This document shows positions 1-6,345 of a stretch of 10,802 bases of DNA, one piece after another. Positions within the stretch are counted from its first letter, which is position 1, and every line of letters begins with the position of its first letter. Source of the DNA: UBA685 sp002299005 (lineage in GTDB: Bacteria > Pseudomonadota > Alphaproteobacteria > Puniceispirillales > Puniceispirillaceae); contig CAXAAH010000052.1 in assembly GCA_963966775.1 (NCBI GenBank), positions 1 to 10,802 of the forward strand, in the 5' to 3' direction. The translations under genes were made by a program, and so were the position numbers. Under the pieces are notes generated by a model. The model searched no databases. It was not told where the DNA came from and saw only the letters and a list, made by a program, of their open reading frames with translations.

Positions 1-66
1 GAAGAAGCTGTGGCAGAAGAGGCACCGGCAGAAGAAGCACCGGCAGAAGAAGCGGCTTCTGAGTAA
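1..66 (+). CDS. rpsP: 30S ribosomal protein S16, C-terminal tail only (5' part outside window)
   Basis: Only the last 21 codons and a TAA stop (64-66) are visible. The frame reads an acidic, low-complexity Glu/Ala/Pro tail ending in Ala-Ser-Glu. The S16 fold itself is upstream of the window. The assignment rests on position: rpsP normally sits directly before rimM-trmD-rplS, and alphaproteobacterial S16 proteins often carry an Ala/Glu-rich C-terminal extension (family knowledge). S16 is an assembly protein of the 30S subunit. The gap to rimM is 24 bases, consistent with co-transcription. No S16 core motif can be seen here, so the identity is inferred from context. Confidence 0.75.
   Translation, partial: EEAVAEEAPAEEAPAEEAASE
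13..57 (+). repeat. 15-base in-frame tandem repeat in the rpsP tail
   Basis: Three consecutive 15-base units (13-27, 28-42, 43-57) encode Ala-Glu-Glu-Ala-Pro twice, then Ala-Glu-Glu-Ala-Ala. The first unit differs from the second by one base, and the third has diverged at its end. The length is a multiple of three, so changes in copy number would keep the frame. The array may begin before the window. Confidence 0.8.
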
Positions 67-90
67 GTCTCAAGCGATAGCGGGTGTGAT

Positions 91-630
91 GTGGCTGATA
101 AGCACATAGATATAGGGGCGATTGCCTCTGCGCATGGCGTCAGAGGACAGTTTAAGGTCAAAGCCTTTTGCGAAGACCCTATGGATATCACATCTTATGG
201 CCCGCTAACTTTGAGCGATGGGCGCACTCTGTCGGTTAAGGCGCATAGCCATGCCAAAGGGTTTGTTCTTTGTTCGGCCAAGGAAGTCACTTCGCGTAAT
301 GCCGCTGAGCAATTGCGCGGACAGCTTTTATATGTCGCAAGAGATGCCATGCCTGAACCAGATGCGGATGAGTTTTATCATACGGATTTGGTCGGCTTTG
401 CGGTCACAGCGCGCGGCGCTGAGATGGTTGGGCCGATTGTCGGCATTTATGATTTCGGGGCAGGCACTGTTCTTGAGATTAAGCGTGCTGGCAAAAAGCC
501 TGTGATGGTGCCATTTGCTGATAGCTATCAGCCAGAGATTGATGCTTCGGCACAGACGCTGGTGATGGATATCGCACCGCAATGGTTGGATGATAGCAAG
601 CCTGAAAAGGATGCGCCAAAAGAAGGGTAG
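91..630 (+). CDS. rimM: Ribosome maturation factor RimM
   Basis: RimM binds ribosomal protein S19 and helps mature the 3' head domain of the 30S subunit in the cytoplasm. The 179-residue length is usual for the family. The N-terminal beta-barrel domain carries the hallmark IGAIASAHGVRG at residues 8-19. The C-terminal PRC-barrel domain begins near residue 94 with EFYHTDLVG and includes VPFADSYQPEID at 140-151, typical of RimM. The start is GTG at 91, the only start codon between the upstream in-frame stop (64-66) and the conserved N-terminal motif; no good Shine-Dalgarno precedes it. The ATG at 89 is out of frame and meets a stop after six codons. The gene lies between rpsP and trmD, and the trmD ribosome-binding site is inside its last codons, suggesting coupled translation. 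Confidence 0.96.
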   Translation: MADKHIDIGAIASAHGVRGQFKVKAFCEDPMDITSYGPLTLSDGRTLSVKAHSHAKGFVLCSAKEVTSRNAAEQLRGQLLYVARDAMPEPDADEFYHTDLVGFAVTARGAEMVGPIVGIYDFGAGTVLEIKRAGKKPVMVPFADSYQPEIDASAQTLVMDIAPQWLDDSKPEKDAPKEG

Positions 631-634
631 AGCG

Positions 635-1369
635 ATGGCCAAACAGGATGAGACAGCGTTTCAGGCAACAATATTAACCTTGTTCCCTGATATGTTCCCC
701 GCCACTTTGGGGCTGTCACTTGCTGGCCGTGCGCTTGAAAAGGGTCTGTGGTCGCTGGATGTACGCAATATCCGCGACTATGCCAAAGATAAGCATCGCA
801 CCGTCGATGATGCCCCGCTTGGTGGTGGTCATGGGATGGTTCTAAAGCCTGATGTGGTATCGGCGGCGCTAGATGATGTGGCACCGGCACCAGGGCGGCG
901 GATTTATATGTCCCCGCGCGGTGTGCCTTTGACGCAAAGTCTGGCGCGTGAATTGGCAGGCGAGCCTGGTCTTGTGGTCGTATGTGGCCGCTATGAAGGG
1001 CTAGATCAGCGGGTGATAGATCATCATCAGCTGATGGAAGTATCAGTGGGGGATTATATCCTCTCTGGCGGTGAGCTTGCCGCCCAAATTATGCTTGATA
1101 GCATCGTAAGGTTGCTGCCGGGTGTGATGGGAAAGGAAATTGGCCATCTCGAAGAAAGCTTTGAGACAGGCTTATTAGAACATGACCATTATACGCAACC
1201 GCGTATATGGAATGAGATGGCCGCGCCAGAGATTCTGGCATCCGGGCATCACGAAAAAATCGCTGCTTGGCGTCAAGATCAAGCAAAAGAGTTGACCAAA
1301 GAGCGTCGCCCAGAGCTGTGGGAGCAATTTTTGGCCAAGAAGTTAACAATTGGTGGCGAAAAAAGTTGA
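635..1369 (+). CDS. trmD: tRNA (guanine-N1-)-methyltransferase TrmD
   Basis: TrmD transfers a methyl group from S-adenosylmethionine to N1 of G37 in tRNAs with G at position 36, preventing +1 frameshifts. It is a SPOUT enzyme with a trefoil knot, acting as a dimer. Of 244 residues, visible motifs are KHRTVDDAPLGGGHGM (53-68), VCGRYEGLDQRV (116-127) and the knot segment GDYILSGGELAAQIMLDS (139-156). By comparison with my memory of the E. coli enzyme, Glu116 and Arg154 correspond to Glu121 and Arg159, while the catalytic Asp169 position is Glu174 (sequence EESF). The ATG at 635 is chosen because GAAGGG (622-627) lies seven bases upstream. Longer in-frame starts at 590 and 611 would overlap rimM and add residues without family match. 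Only four bases separate rimM and trmD. Confidence 0.96.
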   Translation: MAKQDETAFQATILTLFPDMFPATLGLSLAGRALEKGLWSLDVRNIRDYAKDKHRTVDDAPLGGGHGMVLKPDVVSAALDDVAPAPGRRIYMSPRGVPLTQSLARELAGEPGLVVVCGRYEGLDQRVIDHHQLMEVSVGDYILSGGELAAQIMLDSIVRLLPGVMGKEIGHLEESFETGLLEHDHYTQPRIWNEMAAPEILASGHHEKIAAWRQDQAKELTKERRPELWEQFLAKKLTIGGEKS

Positions 1370-1419
1370 CAAAACAGGGTGCTGTCTGTCACAAGAGCCA
1401 ACGAAATAAAACCCAAATT

Positions 1420-1426
1420 GGGGGAG
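1420..1426 (+). promoter_or_regulatory. Shine-Dalgarno of rplS, deciding its start
   Basis: A purine run GGGGGAG sits eight bases before the ATG at 1435. This fixes the rplS start and excludes the longer in-frame reading that opens at 1267 inside trmD. A CCC at 1412-1414 lies close enough to pair with the G-run, but the loop would be tiny, so I draw no regulatory conclusion. Confidence 0.7.
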
Positions 1427-1434
1427 ATGGTAAG

Positions 1435-1815
1435 ATGAACATCGTAGACCAAATCGGCCAAGACGCAGTTAAGGCCTCACTAGAACAACGTCCTGTGCCA
1501 GATTTTGGCGCCGGTGATACATTGCGCATCAGCGTACGTGTCGTCGAAGGCAGCCGTGAACGCGTACAGGCATTCGAAGGTGTCTGTATCGGTCGCAAGA
1601 ATAAGGGCATTAGCTCTTCATTCACAGTGCGTAAGATTTCTTATGGCGAAGGCGTTGAGCGTATCTTCCCACTTTACTCACCACAGGTGCAGAACATTGA
1701 AGTTCTTCGTCGTGGTCGCGTACGTCGTGCAAAGCTATATTATTTGCGTGGCCGTACAGGTAAGGCGGCGCGTATCGCTGAGAAAGCCAGAACAAGCAAC
1801 GCATCAGCGTCTTAA
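1435..1815 (+). CDS. rplS: 50S ribosomal protein L19
   Basis: L19 lies at the 30S-50S interface of the large ribosomal subunit. The 126-residue product is slightly longer than E. coli L19 (about 115) because of a basic C-terminal extension with a Ser/Ala-rich end. Diagnostic stretches are FGAGDTLRISVRVVEGSRER (24-43), QAFEGVCIGRKNKGISSSFT (45-64), the segment with Arg-Lys-Ile-Ser-Tyr-Gly-Glu-Gly-Val-Glu-Arg (66-76), and the basic Arg-Arg-Gly-Arg-Val-Arg-Arg-Ala-Lys-Leu-Tyr-Tyr-Leu-Arg end (92-105). The start is set by a strong Shine-Dalgarno. It follows trmD by 65 bases, closing the classical rpsP-rimM-trmD-rplS order. Confidence 0.97.
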   Translation: MNIVDQIGQDAVKASLEQRPVPDFGAGDTLRISVRVVEGSRERVQAFEGVCIGRKNKGISSSFTVRKISYGEGVERIFPLYSPQVQNIEVLRRGRVRRAKLYYLRGRTGKAARIAEKARTSNASAS

Positions 1816-1834
1816 TATCTGTTTCAAAAATGTA

Positions 1835-1869
1835 GAAGGCCGCAAGACTAGTCTTTTGGCTTCCGGCCT
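1835..1869 (+). terminator. Possible stem-loop after rplS (weak terminator candidate)
   Basis: About 20 bases after the rplS stop, AGGCCG (1837-1842) can pair with CGGCCT (1864-1869). The space between them contains a perfect 12-base palindrome, AAGACTAGTCTT (1844-1855). A second fold pairs GAAG (1835-1838) with CTTC (1860-1863), plus inner pairs. No T-run follows, so this is not a canonical intrinsic terminator. It may be a 3'-end stability structure or a factor-dependent end. The ribosomal operon and leuCD might also be co-transcribed through it. Confidence 0.35.
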
Positions 1870-1928
1870 GATACTTGCAAAGGCTGTTGGCAAATTTTGC
1901 TGGCCCTTTTGCGCGGTATAAACCGGTT

Positions 1929-1936
1929 AAGGAGGT
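1929..1936 (+). promoter_or_regulatory. Strong Shine-Dalgarno of leuC
   Basis: AAGGAGGT, nearly complete complementarity to the 16S rRNA 3' end, lies nine bases upstream of the leuC ATG at 1946. It is the strongest ribosome-binding site in the window. A TATAAA at 1917-1922 just upstream could be a -10 element, but no -35 hexamer stands at proper spacing, so I do not call a promoter in the 130-base rplS-leuC gap. Confidence 0.8.
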
Positions 1937-1945
1937 CTTCTTCTC

Positions 1946-3355
1946 ATGTCTGCACCAAAGACACTTTTTGATAAAATCTGGGACTCTCATCTGGTGAACC
2001 AATCAGATGATGGGTCTGCTCTTATTTATATCGACCGTCATCTTGTTCACGAGGTAACAAGCCCGCAAGCCTTTGAAGGCTTGCGTGATGCGGGTCGTGT
2101 GGTCAAAGACACAAGCCGTACATTGGCTGTGGCCGACCATAATGTGCCAACAACGGATAGAACCGCTGGTATCGCAGATGTCGAATCGCGCATTCAGGTG
2201 GAAACACTCGAAGCGAATGCGGCTGAATTTGGCGTGCCTTACTTTGCGATGAATGATATTCGCCAAGGTATTGTGCATGTCATCGGCCCTGAGCAAGGCT
2301 TCACACAGCCTGGCATGACAATCGTTTGTGGTGATTCGCATACAGCGACACATGGCGCGTTCGGCGCGCTTGCCTTTGGTATTGGTACATCAGAGGTTGA
2401 GCATGTGCTGGCGACGCAAACATTGATCCAACAGCCTGCGAAGAATATGCGCATCACTGTTAAAGGTGAGGTTGGCCCGCTTGTCACAGCCAAGGATATC
2501 GTTTTGGCGATTATTGGCGAGATTGGCACAGCAGGCGGCACAGGCCATGTGATCGAATTTGCAGGTGATGCGATTACCGCGCTTAGCATGGAAGGTCGCA
2601 TGACTGTCTGTAACATGGCGATTGAGGCTGGTGCGCGTGCTGGTATGATTGCCCCTGATGAGAAGACTTTCGCCTATTTGGCAGACCGTCCTATGTCACC
2701 AAAAGGTGAGATGATGGAAAAGGCCATTGCGTGGTGGAAGACACTGCCATCTGATGAGGGCGCAAGCTATGATAAAGAAGTGGTGCTAAATGCCGCTGAT
2801 ATCGCGCCAACCGTCACGTGGGGCACAAGCCCTGAAGATGCGTTGGGCATTGATGGTGCGGTACCAAACCCTGCTGAGATTAAAGATGCCGCAACCAAAG
2901 CAAAGATTGAGCGCGCCATTGATTATATGGGTCTTGAAGCTGGTCAGAAATTGACAGATATCAAAGTTGATACCGTCTTTATCGGCTCATGCACCAATAG
3001 CCGTATCGAAGATTTGCGTGCGGCGGCGGCAATTGCTGAGGGCCGTGTGGTCAAGGATGGCATGCGTGCGATGGTGGTGCCTGGCTCTGGTCTTGTCAAA
3101 GAGCAAGCCGAAGCAGAAGGTCTTGATAAGATTTTCACAAGCGCAGGTTTTGAATGGCGTGAGCCTGGCTGTTCTATGTGCCTTGCGATGAACGCTGATA
3201 AGCTTGCCGAAGGTGAGCGTTGTGCGTCTACGTCAAACAGAAATTTTGAAGGTCGCCAAGGTCGCGGTGGCAGAACTCACCTTGTCAGCCCACAAATGGC
3301 TGTGGCAGCGGCGGTAACAGGCTATCTGACTGATGTCAGAGAATTCGTGGAATAG
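1946..3355 (+). CDS. leuC: 3-isopropylmalate dehydratase large subunit
   Basis: LeuC pairs with LeuD to isomerise 2-isopropylmalate to 3-isopropylmalate, the second committed step of leucine synthesis, using a [4Fe-4S] cluster as a Lewis acid (aconitase superfamily). The 469-residue length is usual for bacterial LeuC. The three cluster cysteines are visible: Cys349 in FIGSCTNSRIEDL, and Cys409 and Cys412 in EPGCSMCLAMNAD. Other family signatures are the HLVHEVTSPQAFEGLR segment (32-47), ADHNVPT (63-69) and CGDSHTATHGAFGALAFGIG (128-147). Near the C-terminus, STSNRNFEGRQGRGGRTHLVS (428-448) matches the substrate-binding end. It is followed after 11 bases by leuD, so the two subunits are almost certainly made from one transcript. 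Confidence 0.98.
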   Translation: MSAPKTLFDKIWDSHLVNQSDDGSALIYIDRHLVHEVTSPQAFEGLRDAGRVVKDTSRTLAVADHNVPTTDRTAGIADVESRIQVETLEANAAEFGVPYFAMNDIRQGIVHVIGPEQGFTQPGMTIVCGDSHTATHGAFGALAFGIGTSEVEHVLATQTLIQQPAKNMRITVKGEVGPLVTAKDIVLAIIGEIGTAGGTGHVIEFAGDAITALSMEGRMTVCNMAIEAGARAGMIAPDEKTFAYLADRPMSPKGEMMEKAIAWWKTLPSDEGASYDKEVVLNAADIAPTVTWGTSPEDALGIDGAVPNPAEIKDAATKAKIERAIDYMGLEAGQKLTDIKVDTVFIGSCTNSRIEDLRAAAAIAEGRVVKDGMRAMVVPGSGLVKEQAEAEGLDKIFTSAGFEWREPGCSMCLAMNADKLAEGERCASTSNRNFEGRQGRGGRTHLVSPQMAVAAAVTGYLTDVREFVE

Positions 3356-3366
3356 GAGAATTAGCG

Positions 3367-3972
3367 ATGCAAAAATTCGATACACTCCGCGGTGTGGCCG
3401 CTCCAATGGAAATCATGAATATCGACACAGATATGATTATTCCAAAGCAGTTTTTGAAGACCATTAAGCGGTCAGGTCTTGGGGCGAATTTGTTCCACGA
3501 AATGCGCTTTGATAATGATGGTAATGAGATTGCGGATTTCATCTTGAACCAGCCAAGCTATCGTTCAAGTGAGATCATTGTTGCGGGCGATAATTTCGGC
3601 TGTGGCTCATCACGCGAACATGCGCCTTGGGCGTTGCTTGATTTTGGCGTGCGCTGTGTGATTTCAACCAGCTTTGCTGATATCTTTTATAATAACTGCT
3701 TTAAGAACGGCATTTTGCCTATCAAGGTCAGCGCCGAAGAGCGTGATGTATTGATGGCAGATGCGCGTGATACAGAAAACCCTGAATTGGCGGTTGATCT
3801 TGTGGCACAGACAATCACACGTCCAAATGGCCCTGTGATTTCATTTGAAATTGACGCCTTCCGCAAGCAGTGCCTGCTTGATGGTTTGGATGATATTGGT
3901 CTGACGCTTGCCAAAGAAGAGGCGATTACCAGCTATGAGGCTGCGCGTAAACAAACGCACCCTTGGTTGTAA
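3367..3972 (+). CDS. leuD: 3-isopropylmalate dehydratase small subunit
   Basis: LeuD is the small swivelling domain partner of LeuC in isopropylmalate isomerase. At 201 residues it has the normal family length. The substrate-binding signature GDNFGCGSSREHAPWAL is at residues 74-90, preceded by the conserved N-terminal IDTDMIIPKQFLK (19-31). A further conserved part is the stretch with Ser-Phe-Ala-Asp-Ile-Phe-Tyr-Asn-Asn-Cys-Phe-Lys-Asn-Gly (about 101-115). AGGAG (3354-3358), overlapping the leuC stop codon, is eight bases before the ATG at 3367, which supports this start and translational coupling. The gene ends in a TAA followed by two hairpins, the second a strong intrinsic terminator. Confidence 0.98.
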   Translation: MQKFDTLRGVAAPMEIMNIDTDMIIPKQFLKTIKRSGLGANLFHEMRFDNDGNEIADFILNQPSYRSSEIIVAGDNFGCGSSREHAPWALLDFGVRCVISTSFADIFYNNCFKNGILPIKVSAEERDVLMADARDTENPELAVDLVAQTITRPNGPVISFEIDAFRKQCLLDGLDDIGLTLAKEEAITSYEAARKQTHPWL

Positions 3973-3976
3973 AATT

Positions 3977-4005
3977 TCTCATAGGTTTTTCTGGTCACTA
4001 TGAGA
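3977..4005 (+). other. Stem-loop between leuD and its terminator
   Basis: TCTCATAG (3977-3984) is perfectly complementary to CTATGAGA (3998-4005), giving an eight-base-pair stem with a 13-base loop that includes a run of five T. It starts four bases after the leuD stop and ends 13 bases before the terminator stem. It could stabilise the leuCD mRNA end or take part in attenuation toward leuB. The only complementarity I see between it and the terminator is a short CTGG/CCAG match, too little to argue for switching. Confidence 0.55.
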
Positions 4006-4018
4006 GACCCAATTATTG

Positions 4019-4049
4019 AAGAGCCAGCATTATACTGGCTCTTTTTTTT
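4019..4049 (+). terminator. Intrinsic terminator after leuCD
   Basis: AAGAGCCAG (4019-4027) and CTGGCTCTT (4035-4043) form a perfect nine-base-pair stem with a seven-base loop. The stem runs directly into a stretch of eight T (4042-4049). This is a textbook rho-independent terminator on the + strand. It would end transcripts from leuCD and imply separate or regulated transcription of leuB. Confidence 0.92.
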
Positions 4050-4132
4050 ATCAAAGCAGGCGTCTCAATGGCCCTGTAATGTTGCATAAGTTGCCCTGAA
4101 TAGGTGCATTGAATCATAAGGATATAATGATT

Positions 4133-5248
4133 ATGAGCTCGAACCGTAAAGTGATGATCCTGCCAGGTGATGGCATTGGTAAAGAAGTAATGGCCGCGAA
4201 TTTGCAGCTGATTGACTGGCTTGCCAAATATAAATCTTTGGATTTTGATATCGCAGAAGATGAAGTGGGCGGGGCGGCTTATGATAAATATGGCACGCCT
4301 TTGGCAGATAATACGCTGGCAGATGCGATGGGCGCGGACGCTGTGTTGTTCGGCGCGGTTGGTGGCCCGCAATATGATGATTTGGCATTTGAGCTAAAGC
4401 CTGAGCGCGGCCTTTTGGCATTGCGCAAAGAGATGGATTTGTTCGCGAATTTGCGTCCTGCGATGGTCTTCCCTGAATTGGTTGATGCTTCAACCCTCAA
4501 GCCAGAAGTGGTCTCTGGTCTTGATATTATGATTTTGCGCGAACTAACAGGCGGGTCTTACTTCGCTGAGCCGCGCGGCATTGAAGAGCTGCCAGATGGC
4601 ACCAAGAAGGGCTATGATACCAACCTTTATACCACAGGTGAGATTGAGCGTATTGGCCGTGTCGGTATGGATTTGGCGCGCAAGCGTAACGGCAAGATGA
4701 TGTCTGTTGAAAAATCAAATGTGATGCATTCAGGCGTCCTCTGGCGCGAGGTGATGACAGCGCTTCATGCCGCTGAAGGCGAAGGCGTTGAATTGGGCCA
4801 TATGTTTGCCGATAATTGCGCAATGCAGTTGGTGCGTAACCCAAAGCAGTTTGACGTGATTGTCACAGATAATCTGTTTGGTGATTTGCTATCTGATTGT
4901 GCGGCGATGCTAACAGGCTCTCTTGGCATGTTGCCGTCAGCTTCTCTTGGCGGTATTGATGCGCCAACAGGTATGCGCAAGGCAATGTATGAGCCAGTAC
5001 ACGGTTCAGCCCCTGATATTGCGGGCCAGAATCTAGCCAACCCATTGGCACAGTTTTTGTCATTCTCAATGATGCTTCGCTATAGCTTTGATCAAGGCGC
5101 TGAGGCTGATTTGGTTGAAAAGGCTGTTGGCATTGCGTTGGCATCTGGCAAGCGTACAGGTGATATCATGGCCGCTGGCTGTGAGCAGGTCGGCACAGAT
5201 GGCATGACAAAAGCCGTGCTAGATGCGCTTGATAGCCTTAGTCGTTAA
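4133..5248 (+). CDS. leuB: 3-isopropylmalate dehydrogenase
   Basis: LeuB oxidatively decarboxylates 3-isopropylmalate with NAD+ to 2-oxoisocaproate precursor, the third leucine step; it is a cytosolic homodimer. The 371-residue product has the N-terminal MILPGDGIGKEVM, substrate arginines Arg98, Arg108 and Arg136 (in ILRELTGG), and Lys194 in VEKSNVMHSG. The metal-binding aspartates are Asp227 (FADNCAMQL), Asp251 and Asp255 (TDNLFGDLLSD). The NAD-binding EPVHGSAPDIAGQNLANP is at 287-304. ATG at 4133 is preferred because AAGGA (4118-4122) lies ten bases upstream. ATG at 4127, two codons earlier, is possible but only four bases from that site; a TTG at 4109 is unlikely. It follows leuCD after a terminator and precedes asd. 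Confidence 0.97.
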   Translation: MSSNRKVMILPGDGIGKEVMAANLQLIDWLAKYKSLDFDIAEDEVGGAAYDKYGTPLADNTLADAMGADAVLFGAVGGPQYDDLAFELKPERGLLALRKEMDLFANLRPAMVFPELVDASTLKPEVVSGLDIMILRELTGGSYFAEPRGIEELPDGTKKGYDTNLYTTGEIERIGRVGMDLARKRNGKMMSVEKSNVMHSGVLWREVMTALHAAEGEGVELGHMFADNCAMQLVRNPKQFDVIVTDNLFGDLLSDCAAMLTGSLGMLPSASLGGIDAPTGMRKAMYEPVHGSAPDIAGQNLANPLAQFLSFSMMLRYSFDQGAEADLVEKAVGIALASGKRTGDIMAAGCEQVGTDGMTKAVLDALDSLSR

Positions 5249-5282
5249 AATTTAGGCCCATTAAAATTTAGGCCCGTTAAAA
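5245..5282 (+). repeat. 16-base tandem direct repeat over the leuB stop codon
   Basis: TTAAAATTTAGGCCCA (5245-5260) is followed directly by TTAAAATTTAGGCCCG (5261-5276) and a third partial unit TTAAAA (5277-5282). The first unit contains the leuB TAA (5246-5248). The two full units differ only at the last base, so the duplication looks recent. It fills most of the 54-base gap before asd, ahead of the asd ribosome-binding site. Confidence 0.9.
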
Positions 5283-5302
5283 GATAAGAAAAGGATTATA
5301 TC

Positions 5303-6334
5303 ATGGGATATAATGTAGCTGTTGTAGGCGCCACTGGTGCGGTTGGCAGAGAGATGCTGCGCACATTGGCAGAACGCAATTTTCCAGCTGATAAGGTCTA
5401 TGCATTGGCCTCACAAAAATCAGCTGGCCGTGAGGTCTCTTATGGTGATGATGATGTCATCAAAGTCGAAGCGCTAGATAAGTTTGATTTTGCCAATGCG
5501 CATATCGCTCTGTTCTCAGCGGGCGGTGATACATCAAAAGCCTATGCTGATAAGGCTGGTAAGGCTGGTTGTATTGTGATCGATAATTCATCCGCTTTTC
5601 GCATGGAAGATGATGTGCCATTGATTGTGCCAGAGGTAAATCCTGATGCCGCTGATGGGTGTCTGCCTGCGAATGGTGGCCGCAATATCATTGCCAACCC
5701 AAATTGTTCAACCGCCCAGCTGGTTGTGGCTTTGAAGCCGTTGCATGATGCCTATGGGGTCAAGCGTGTTATCACCTCGACCTATCAGGCGACATCTGGG
5801 GCAGGTCAGGCAGGTATGGATGAGCTGTTTAATCAAACCAAAGGTATCTTTGTGAATGACGCGGTAACGCCAGAGAAATTCACCAAGCAAATCGCCTTTA
5901 ATGTGATCCCGCATATTGATGTCTTTATGGATGATGGCTTCACCAAAGAAGAATGGAAAATGCGCGCTGAGACCAAGAAGATCATGGATGAGCGCATCGA
6001 AGTTGTCGCCCATGCGGTGCGTGTACCTGTGTTTGTCGGCCATAGCGAATCTGTGTTTGTGGAAACAGACAAAGCCTTTGATGAGGGCGAGGTGCGTGAT
6101 TTGATGCGCGAGGCAGATGGTCTGTCAGTGATTGATCACCGTGCCAATGAAGGCTATGTGACACCTGTTGAAGCGGCAGGTGAAGATGCGGTCTTCATTA
6201 GCCGTTTGCGCCGTGATCCGTCTGTTGAAAATGGCCTTATCTTCTGGTGCGTGTCTGATAATCTGCGCAAAGGTGCGGCTTTGAATTCAGTGCAAATCGC
6301 TGAATTGGTAGTAGCGCGTAATTTGGTTGGCTAA
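5303..6334 (+). CDS. asd: Aspartate-semialdehyde dehydrogenase
   Basis: Asd reduces aspartyl phosphate to aspartate-4-semialdehyde with NADPH, the branch point for lysine/diaminopimelate, threonine and methionine. The 343 residues begin with the nucleotide-binding VAVVGATGAVGREML (5-19). The catalytic cysteine is Cys135 in ANPNCSTAQ, Gln162 lies in TSTYQATSGAG, and the acid-base histidine is His247 in RVPVFVGHSE. These place it in the Gram-positive/alphaproteobacterial-like group of about 340 residues rather than the longer E. coli type (group placement is inferred). AAGGA (5291-5295) is seven bases before the ATG. It follows leuB by 54 bases with no terminator between, so leuB-asd is likely one transcript, ending at the hairpin in the convergent gene. 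Confidence 0.97.
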   Translation: MGYNVAVVGATGAVGREMLRTLAERNFPADKVYALASQKSAGREVSYGDDDVIKVEALDKFDFANAHIALFSAGGDTSKAYADKAGKAGCIVIDNSSAFRMEDDVPLIVPEVNPDAADGCLPANGGRNIIANPNCSTAQLVVALKPLHDAYGVKRVITSTYQATSGAGQAGMDELFNQTKGIFVNDAVTPEKFTKQIAFNVIPHIDVFMDDGFTKEEWKMRAETKKIMDERIEVVAHAVRVPVFVGHSESVFVETDKAFDEGEVRDLMREADGLSVIDHRANEGYVTPVEAAGEDAVFISRLRRDPSVENGLIFWCVSDNLRKGAALNSVQIAELVVARNLVG

Positions 6335-6345
6335 GACCAAAATAT

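Noticed and set aside
590..634. Longer trmD start inside rimM
   Set aside because: It adds 15 residues before the usual TrmD N-terminus with no ribosome-binding site, whereas GAAGGG is correctly placed for 635.
1267..1434. Longer rplS start inside trmD
   Set aside because: The added 56 residues overlap trmD in another frame and do not match L19; GGGGGAG marks the start at 1435.
1816..1945. Possible leucine leader peptide/attenuator upstream of leuC
   Set aside because: No short reading frame with a run of Leu codons is present in the gap; the only ATG there is followed directly by a stop.
2239..2616. 125-residue open frame antisense to leuC
   Set aside because: It is a shadow of the leuC codons; the composition (Cys, Pro, Ser, Ile rich) follows from the complementary strand and no motif supports it.
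4123..4128. A perfect TATAAT just before leuB, possible -10 element
   Set aside because: Transcription from it would begin at or within the leuB start codon at 4133, leaving no leader, and no -35 hexamer lies 16-18 bases upstream. It is more likely chance in the AT-rich start region.
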